Below are positions 59,146 through 64,000 of a stretch of DNA of 64,000 nt, piece after piece. The position numbers were made by a program, and so were the translations under genes. Every line of letters starts with the position of its first letter. The stretch's first letter is position 1. Source of the DNA: CAWJAP01 sp963834365. Its GTDB lineage: Bacteria > Acidobacteriota > Vicinamibacteria > Vicinamibacterales > Vicinamibacteraceae. The stretch covers positions 124,001 through 188,000 of the forward strand of contig CAWIBS010000035.1 of the NCBI GenBank assembly GCA_963834365.1, in the 5' to 3' direction. The notes below the pieces were generated by a model. It was given only the letters and a program-made list of their open reading frames with translations. It was not told the DNA's origin and did no database searches.

Positions 59146-60115
59146 TCACGCGGGAGGAGACGATCGCGCCGACGGCTTGACGATCGGCGTCGCCACGTAG
59201 CCGCGCCGCGCGCGCACACGATAACCCGGCAGCCGGACGCTGACGCGCAGGCTGTGGTAGTCGCCGTCCGGCGGCCTGGCGGCGTTGAACCCGAGCAGAT
59301 ACTGCTTGTTCAGCGTCTCGGCAATCCGCATCGTCGCCGCATCGAGCTCGGTGAGATCGGTGACGACCTCGGTGTAGCCGCCGCTGGGATCGGTGATGTC
59401 GCGCAACGTCCACGGATTGACGCGGGTGTTGATCGCGCGGCGCTCTGGCGGGTCGATCGCGATCGCATAGACGAAGGCGTCGCTGCGGATGAGCGCCGAC
59501 GATACCTGCCGGGGCGAGGCGTCGCTCGCCGTGTCGGCGCCGTCGGAGACGATCACCAGCGCGGCGCGCTGGCGGGAGCGCCGCTCGAACAGCGGCAGCG
59601 CCGCGATGACGGCATCGTAGACGGCCGTGCCGCCGGAAGGCTGCAGTCCGCGCAGACGTGCCCGTGCGAGCGACGCGTCGGACGTCCACGAGGTGAGGAC
59701 GATGGCGGCGTGGTTGAACGAGAGGACGAAGTACCTGATCGTCGGGCCCGAGCAGCTCGAAGAGAAAACGCTCGACCGCGGTGCGCGCCGTCTCGACGCG
59801 ACGGCCGAACATGCTGTCGCTGGTGTCGAGGGCCAGGCCGACGCCGACGGGCACGCGCTCGGCGGTGAACTGGGTCACTTCGCGCGGCAGGCCGTCCTCG
59901 TAAATTTCGAAGGCCTCGCGCGGCAGATCCGACGCCAGCTTGCCCTCGGCGTCGTAGACCGTCGCCGCGATCGTGACGACCTCGACGCCGGATCGATACG
60001 GCTGGTCCGGGGTGAGCACCTGCGCCGTCGCGGCAACCGACGCGCGCGCCCCCCGGTCGAGCGGACCGGCGACCAGGGCGAGCCCGACGGCGCCGAGCGC
60101 GGCGATGGCACGCAT
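59146..60115 (-). CDS. secreted VWFA-related domain protein (frameshifted)
   Basis: This protein belongs to the VWFA-related family that is abundant in Acidobacteriota. It has a signal peptide (AIAALGAVGLALVAGPLDRG), a conserved beta segment (VEVVTIAATVYDAEGKLASD then FEIYEDGLPREVTQF) and a von Willebrand A domain with the MIDAS motif DTSDS in VGLALDTSDSMFGR. After a slip near 59740 the rest lies in another frame (MIVSDGADTASD; YLLGFNAARPPDGDYHSLRV) and ends at 59146. It probably mediates metal-dependent protein binding outside the cytoplasm. It follows the TauE gene by 13 bases with AGAGG before its ATG, so it is likely in the same operon. Confidence 0.87.
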
Positions 60116-60128
60116 GACGCCTCTATTA

Positions 60129-60857
60129 TCAGGTGGCCAGCAGCGCGATAGCGAACGTCACGATGGTGACGGTCACGATACGCTCGAGCCACGCGTGACC
60201 CGCGACGACCGCGAGACGCACGCCGAGCAGCCCGCCGAGCGCGTTGCCCGCGGCCAGCACCAGGGCAAACGGCCAGTGCACGGCGCCCTGGGACACGAAC
60301 AGCGCCAGCGCGAGCGCCGTCAAGACCAGGACGACGAACGTTTTCAGCGCGTTCGCCCGCACGAGATCCAGCCTGAGGGCATTGGTGATCGCCAGGACCA
60401 GGAAGCCGACGCCCGCCTGGATGAAGCCGCCGTAGAGCCCGACGCCGAAGAAGGCGGCCGGGAGCCACGCCGGTCGAGCGGCCGCCTCGGCCGGGAGGCT
60501 CTTGTGCCGGCGCGGCAGGAACGTGGCGAGCGTGATCGCCAGCATCAGCACCGCGAGCAGCCGACGGAACAGCGCGTCGCTGACGTGAAGCGCCGCCCAC
60601 GCGCCCAGCAGGGCCCCGACGGCCGCCGGCAGCGCCGACTGCAGCGCCAGCCGCCGGTCGAGCAGGCCCAAGCCATGAAACGCCGCCGCGCTGGTGGCCG
60701 TCTGCGTGAGGACGCCGACCCGATTGGTCGCGTTGGCCACCGCCGGCGGCAGCCCCATGAAGATCAAGACGGGCAGCACCAGAAAGGACCCGCCCCCCGC
60801 GACGACGTTGACGGTCGCGGCGAACGTGCCGACCAGAAAGAGGACGAGGGTGTCCAT
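60129..60857 (-). CDS. TauE/SafE family sulfite exporter-like permease
   Basis: This 242-residue membrane protein has about eight hydrophobic segments in two halves: FLVGTFAATVNVVAGGGSFL in the first half and FFGVGLYGGFIQAGVGFLVL in the second, the two signature repeats of TauE/SafE anion exporters. Substrates in the family include sulfite, sulfonates and other organic anions; no neighbour fixes the choice. The start is taken as the ATG at 60857, which begins the first helix (MDTLVLF), but the upstream strand is pyrimidine-rich and offers no Shine-Dalgarno sequence. The frame is intact. Confidence 0.88.
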   Translation of the reverse strand: MDTLVLFLVGTFAATVNVVAGGGSFLVLPVLIFMGLPPAVANATNRVGVLTQTATSAAAFHGLGLLDRRLALQSALPAAVGALLGAWAALHVSDALFRRLLAVLMLAITLATFLPRRHKSLPAEAAARPAWLPAAFFGVGLYGGFIQAGVGFLVLAITNALRLDLVRANALKTFVVLVLTALALALFVSQGAVHWPFALVLAAGNALGGLLGVRLAVVAGHAWLERIVTVTIVTFAIALLAT

Positions 60858-60879
60858 CGAAGGAAGGAGGACGTTGGAA

Positions 60880-60990
60880 GTACGAAGGCCGAGTACGAAG
60901 TTCGAAGTTGGACGAGTCATCCTCAACATACCTCGTCCGGCACTTCCTACTTCCTACTTCCTCCTTCCTACTTCCTCGTTCTTCCTTCGA
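60880..60990. repeat. polypurine/polypyrimidine repeat (CTTCCTA units and GAAGTACGAA)
   Basis: The right half (60940-60985) is a run of CTTCCTA/CTTCCTC units. The left half (60878-60910) has GAAGTACGAAG, GAGTACGAAG, TTCGAAG. The halves are partly complementary. Nothing coding is supported in 60858-61065. Confidence 0.65.
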
Positions 60991-61065
60991 CGCGGGCAGC
61001 TCCGCGAGCTCGTCGGACGGCGTCACCACCAGCGGCGCGAGCGTTCCCCGTGCGGGCGCGGCGCG

Positions 61066-62058
61066 CTACCTGGCGCCCTTGCGGATGTGGATGCTGCCCG
61101 ACGACGTGCGGGCCGACACCAGCCGGCCGCCGTCGCCGACCGCGCCCGACAGCTCGCGCTGGCCGACGCTCGAGACCGTGAGCTTGTGATCGGTGTTGAT
61201 CCGGCCGGAGCTGGTCGACGCCTCGACACGGAAGGGCGTGCCATCGGGAATGTCGAGCGCGATCGAGCCGGAGCTGGAGTGGAGCTGCCAGTCCTGGCCG
61301 GGTGTCCCGGCCACGGTGATCGTGCCACTGGCCGATCGTGCCGTGAGTCCGCCGCTCAGGCTGTCGACGGCGATCGATCCCGAGCCGGTCGCGGCGTCCA
61401 CCGAGCCGGCGGTCGCCTGCGCGACGGAGATGGAGCCGCTGCCGGTTCGGATCGAGACCGTGCCTTCGACGCGGCCCACCTTCACTTCGCCGCTGCCGGT
61501 TGCGATCGACACGCGCTCCTTGCCCGCCGCAACTTCCACACGGCCCGAGCCGCTTCGCGCTTCGACGGCGCCCTCCACGGCACCGATCGTGACGCTGCCC
61601 GAGCCCGTGTGGGCCGAGACGGACCCTGCCAGCGACGCGATGTCCTGCGAGCCCGATCCGGTCCGCGCCGTGACCGACGTCGTGCGCGGCACGGTGACCT
61701 CGAAGCTCACGGAGACGCGCCGGCTGATCGCCTCGTCGTCGATCGTGCCGAGCTTGATGGTGTTGCCCTGCTGGACGATGGGCGGTGACGTCTCGACGGC
61801 CTTGACGGCCCGCGTCACTTCGTCATCGGATCCGGCGCCCGAGCCCGAATTTCCGCGGACGGTGCCGATCACCCGAACCGTCCCGTCGGCGCCGCTCGAG
61901 ATCTTGATGGAGCCGCTTCCGGAGGTCACCGAGAGCGTGACCGGGCCGCTGACGGAGAGCGATTTTTCGAAGCGCCCTTCCGGGGCCGCAGTCACAGGCG
62001 TGGGTGCGAGTGTCGCCAGCACGAGGCCGGCCATGGCAAGTCGAGACGCGTCGGGCAT
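61066..62058 (-). CDS. secreted DUF4097-type beta-solenoid protein
   Basis: This 330-residue protein has a signal peptide (LAMAGLVLATLAPTPVTAAP) and a long run of about twenty-residue repeats containing TGSGS or SGSG turns (SVTSGSGSIKISSG; SVSAHTGSGSVTIGAVEGAV; VDAATGSGSIAVDSLSGGL; SSSGSIALDI). This is the DUF4097/adhesin right-handed beta-helix pattern. Such proteins are secreted or surface-bound with no known catalysis. The ATG at 62058 has GGAGCC upstream. The frame is intact. Confidence 0.85.
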   Translation of the reverse strand: MPDASRLAMAGLVLATLAPTPVTAAPEGRFEKSLSVSGPVTLSVTSGSGSIKISSGADGTVRVIGTVRGNSGSGAGSDDEVTRAVKAVETSPPIVQQGNTIKLGTIDDEAISRRVSVSFEVTVPRTTSVTARTGSGSQDIASLAGSVSAHTGSGSVTIGAVEGAVEARSGSGRVEVAAGKERVSIATGSGEVKVGRVEGTVSIRTGSGSISVAQATAGSVDAATGSGSIAVDSLSGGLTARSASGTITVAGTPGQDWQLHSSSGSIALDIPDGTPFRVEASTSSGRINTDHKLTVSSVGQRELSGAVGDGGRLVSARTSSGSIHIRKGAR

Positions 62059-62221
62059 GACAGAGGCTCCAGTCGCCGGAATTGGGTAGCGCAGCTGATG
62101 GAGAAGGCGGTCTACAACGTGTACAGCCTTCCTCAGCTGCACTAGAGACCTCAGACGGAATGCGGCCCGCGATCGTTGCGTCAGCGCGACCGGGGTTTCG
62201 CGGCGGCCCGGCCTGCTGGGA

Positions 62222-62383
62222 GCGCGCCCGCTTTGCCGCCAGGTCGAAGAAGCCCGCATGCGCCGCCAGGAAGATCTCGGGGTCGAGTCCCTGCAGGATG
62301 GTGAACGTGCGGCGAAAGTCGTCGGCGATCCCTGGATAGGACGGCCAGTCAACCAGGCGGGTTCCGGGATTGATCGACCACAA
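62222..62383 (-). pseudogene. C-terminal remnant of a B3-type metallo-beta-lactamase
   Basis: Fifty-odd residues on the minus strand (INPGTRLVDWPSYPGIADDF, then FLAAHAGFFDLAAKRAR) correspond to the C-terminal part of B3-type metallo-beta-lactamases, including the last zinc His (LAAHAGFFDL). They align with INPGVKVTGMTTYPGIEQDY and WLASHASQFRM of the intact gene at 16050. The zinc motif HxHxDH and the whole N-terminal half are missing, and no start codon in context is present. The region up to 62535 holds nothing else I can support. Confidence 0.65.
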
Positions 62384-62535
62384 GCAGAGCCAGGGTCAGG
62401 ACTCGCATGGATCAGGTAAAGGAAATTGTCGATGGCCGGGATCGCGTGGCCGCGCGGATTCGTCGTACCTCAGTGGGCAGTGTGGCGCCGTTGTCGCGCG
62501 CACGAGGTGCCCGCTGCCACGGAGGAGCCTTGGAC

Positions 62536-62913
62536 ATGCGGAGCGTCATCTTCACGGCGGGTCTCTGGCTCGCCCTCGTCGGGACGAGCCTGGCGCAACA
62601 GTTCGAGCGGAGCGAGGTGCCGCTCGAGGTGCGCTATTCGGTGGTGCAGGGGGGCACGGGCGTGACGCTGCGGCTCGACAAGACCACGGGTCGCGTGTGG
62701 CGGCTGGAATCGGTCGCCAAGGAACGGCACTGGGTGGCGATCGCGGACATCGACGATGCGCCGCCACAGGCGACCGGCGTGAACTATCAGCTGACGGTCT
62801 CCAGCGAGATTCACTCGGCGACGCTGGTCAACGTGCATTCGGGAGCCACGTGGGTGCTGGAGTGGGCCGGTCGGCGCGATCCGGCCTGGGTGCCGGTTCA
62901 GATGGATCGCTGA
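62536..62913 (+). CDS. small secreted hypothetical protein
   Basis: This 125-residue protein has a signal peptide (MRSVIFTAGLWLALVGTSLA, then QQFERSEV) and a compact beta-rich domain (VRYSVVQGGTGVTLRLDKTT; GRVWRLESVAKERHWVAIAD). GGAGGAG lies nine bases before the ATG at 62536. The W(R/V)LE.. repeat-like strands suggest a single beta-sandwich. No family is recognised. It ends 61 bases before tRNA-Arg. Confidence 0.7.
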   Translation: MRSVIFTAGLWLALVGTSLAQQFERSEVPLEVRYSVVQGGTGVTLRLDKTTGRVWRLESVAKERHWVAIADIDDAPPQATGVNYQLTVSSEIHSATLVNVHSGATWVLEWAGRRDPAWVPVQMDR

Positions 62914-62960
62914 CGGCGGTTGCCCGGTGCACGTCGGGTCATGCCGACGCGGGAGATCTG

Positions 62961-62966
62961 TACAAT
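62961..62966 (+). promoter_or_regulatory. putative -10 box of tRNA-Arg
   Basis: TACAAT lies eight bases upstream of the first base of tRNA-Arg. The -35 region at about 62938-62943 is not clear. Confidence 0.4.
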
Positions 62967-62974
62967 TGGCTCAC

Positions 62975-63051
62975 GCGCCCGTAGCTCAGTTGGATAGAGC
63001 ATCGGCCTTCTAAGCCGAGGGTCGCAGGTTCGAGTCCTGCCGGGCGCGCCA
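62975..63051 (+). tRNA. tRNA-Arg (anticodon TCT)
   Basis: The acceptor is GCGCCCG/CGGGCGC, and the D arm is GCTCAGTTGGATAGAGC. The anticodon arm is TCGGC-CTTCTAA-GCCGA with anticodon TCT. The T arm is GCAGG-TTCGAGT-CCTGC, with discriminator G and an encoded CCA at 63049-63051. It reads AGA and AGG. Its 3' end is partly copied at 63119-63135, before an integrase remnant. Confidence 0.95.
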
Positions 63052-63118
63052 TTCGCATTTGCGAGCTCGCCAGCCGTTCAGACTCTGCGTCTGCTTCGCC
63101 TTCGGCTCACGCAGACCA

Positions 63119-63135
63119 AGTCCGCCGGGCGCGCC
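63119..63135 (+). repeat. partial copy of the tRNA-Arg 3' end (possible att site)
   Basis: AGTCCGCCGGGCGCGCC repeats the end of tRNA-Arg (GAGTCCTGCCGGGCGCGCC, 63032-63050), with the T of the T-arm missing, 86 bases downstream. Position between the tRNA and an integrase remnant fits an attachment-site duplication. Confidence 0.5.
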
Positions 63136-63232
63136 GAGCGCGTTGCGCGAGCGGCGGGCCAGGTTTCGAAACGCTCGATGGACAACGGTGAGCTCTCAAT
63201 TCATTTGCTGGCACTCACGGATGCCTCTAGTC

Positions 63233-63250
63233 GTCCGGCTTCAGCCGGAC
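63233..63250. repeat. CTTCAG-centred palindrome
   Basis: GTCCGGCTTCAGCCGGAC is a perfect palindrome of the same design as those at 9217, 38499, 38577, 43451 and 48502. It lies between the tRNA and the integrase remnant. Confidence 0.75.
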
Positions 63251-63293
63251 TAACCGGCGGCTCCCAGCTGGCACCGTCGCTCCCACGTCCCGG

Positions 63294-63601
63294 TCATCGA
63301 CTTTCGCGGAGCTCTTCATCCGTGATATTCAGATATCGCTGCGTCTGCTTCACGTCGGCGTGCCCGAGCATCAACTGAACGATGCGGATGTCCACGCCTT
63401 CGGAGAGCAGCCGGCACGCCCCTTCGTGCCGCAGGTCGTGCCAGTGCAGGTCGATGGCGCGCAGCTTCGCGCGGTCGACGCGCGCCCGGCTTGGCGCGTG
63501 TGGTGTCGTGCCCGTTTGCGAATCTGTTCGGCGGATCGGAAGGCGAGTTCCGGGACAGCTTCAAGACCGCGTGGGAGTCCCTGCCTACTCGTCCGGCCTG
63601 A
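63294..63601 (-). pseudogene. tyrosine recombinase (phage-type integrase) C-terminal remnant with an inverted internal segment
   Basis: The minus strand encodes the catalytic C-terminus: the Arg box LHWHDLRHEGACRLLSEGVD and LMLGHADVKQTQRYLNITDE, which holds the His and the nucleophile Tyr, ending ESR at TGA 63294-63296. Just upstream, in a neighbouring frame (slip near 63475), is FANGHDTTRAKPGARVDRA. The part expected next in the N-terminal direction is found on the plus strand instead: FGGSEGEFRDSFKTAWESL at 63527-63583. This short segment is therefore inverted. No N-terminal core-binding domain is present, so the recombinase cannot be functional as sequenced. Confidence 0.75.
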
Positions 63602-63718
63602 GTGCGCCTAGGTGGACCAATGCTCCGATCATCTGCGAACACCGGCCCTTCGCTCGCTTAATCTGTAGTTTGAAGGTTCGACGCGGCCGTCCTGTAGTGC
63701 GTGTCACGCATCGACGAT

Positions 63719-64000
63719 TTACCGGAAATTGTCGATCATCATCAGATCCGACCCGTTGCTGGCATCGCGAGTGTAAAGAACTCGCGTGCCGTCGGGAGAT
63801 ACCCCAAGTGTGGCAACAGGTATGCTTTGCGTCAGCTTCTCGAGCTGCCCAAGCAATCGCTGCTTGCCAGTCGCGGGATTGAGCAAATACACAGGGGGAT
63901 CTGAGCGCGGTTCGCATCCCGCGTAGTAGATGCCTCTCGGACCCGCGGCGAACGCCGCCAAGAGCGCGCACTTGACGAGTTGTCGGGCACTGCCGCCTTC
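63719..64000 (-). CDS. PD40/TolB beta-propeller protein, C-terminal part (5' end outside window)
   Basis: The frame is open from the right edge (EGGSARQLVKCALLAAFAAG) to TAA at 63719-63721. It shows the last two propeller blades: RGIYYAGCEPRSDPPVYLLN and ATLGVSPDGTRVLYTRDASN, ending MMIDNFR. Such C-termini occur on winged-helix or protein-kinase fusions in this phylum; the N-terminal domain is outside the window, so which of these it is cannot be told. Confidence 0.75.
   Translation of the reverse strand, partial: EGGSARQLVKCALLAAFAAGPRGIYYAGCEPRSDPPVYLLNPATGKQRLLGQLEKLTQSIPVATLGVSPDGTRVLYTRDASNGSDLMMIDNFR

Noticed and set aside
56628..59180. An 850-codon open frame on the plus strand opposite the ABC permease
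   Set aside because: It is antisense to a well-conserved permease, rich in Arg/Ala/Gly with no recognisable domain, and arises from high GC content in the third frame.
60115..60130. A -10 box (GATAAT) for the VWFA gene
   Set aside because: The bases overlap the TauE stop codon in a 13-base intergenic gap and AGAGG serves as ribosome binding site, so cotranscription is simpler.

Overview
The window is a high-GC stretch of a bacterial chromosome, most likely from an Acidobacteriota of the Vicinamibacteria type (inferred; there is no rRNA gene to confirm it). The case rests on gene families concentrated in that phylum: four Oar-type TonB-dependent receptors with an N-terminal carboxypeptidase-regulatory fold, a MacB-like ABC permease without its own ATPase, a VWFA-related secreted protein, transcription regulators that carry a TolB/PD40 beta-propeller, a PVC-type CxxCH protein, DUF1080 and DUF3500 proteins, and many Tat-exported enzymes.

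Layout. 0-3.2 kb: tail of a TonB receptor and a HTH/PD40 regulator. 4.2-9.7 kb: an amidohydrolase, two RidA proteins, a dihydrodipicolinate-synthase-like aldolase and a SelA-like PLP enzyme. Four of these five carry export signals, so the group may form an extracytoplasmic pathway that deaminates and cleaves amino acids or amino-sugar acids. 9.9-16.9 kb: secretory lipase, winged-helix/PD40 regulator, small metzincin-like protein, amino-acid permease and a B3-type metallo-beta-lactamase. 16.9-20.4 kb: pyruvate carboxylase. 20.4-27 kb: esterase remnant, AraC regulator, alpha/beta hydrolase, sugar-dehydrogenase tail, cupin-carboxymuconolactone protein and a GH127 glycosidase. 27.2-27.5 kb: tRNA-Leu(GAG) followed by tandem repeats that carry copies of its T-arm. 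28-32 kb: lipoprotein, Tat-exported sugar isomerase, VCBS-repeat protein, HExxH protein and a DUF1080 protein.

32-52 kb is almost all on the minus strand. It holds a CxxCH cytochrome-like protein, three TonB receptors, a GlcF-like Fe-S protein, a GlcD-like FAD oxidase, a creatininase, a Tm-1-like protein and a TIM-barrel isomerase. Together these look like a nutrient-uptake and sugar/hydroxy-acid oxidation region. A LytTR response regulator and a LytS-type kinase follow at 52.4-54.5 kb. 54.6-62 kb holds a lipoprotein and a minus-strand run: TauE permease, VWFA protein, ABC permease, DUF3500 protein, with a DUF4097 beta-solenoid protein upstream. 62.2-64 kb holds a metallo-beta-lactamase tail, a small secreted protein, tRNA-Arg(TCT), an integrase remnant with an internal inversion, and the end of another PD40 protein.

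Two things colour the whole window. First, many genes are broken by single-base indels although the encoded protein stays conserved on both sides. Those I could reconstruct are mostly one extra base, which points to uncorrected long-read sequence rather than gene decay. Coordinates given for such genes are the full intended spans. Second, the intergenic DNA is rich in palindromes and short tandem arrays, several of which recur at separate loci.
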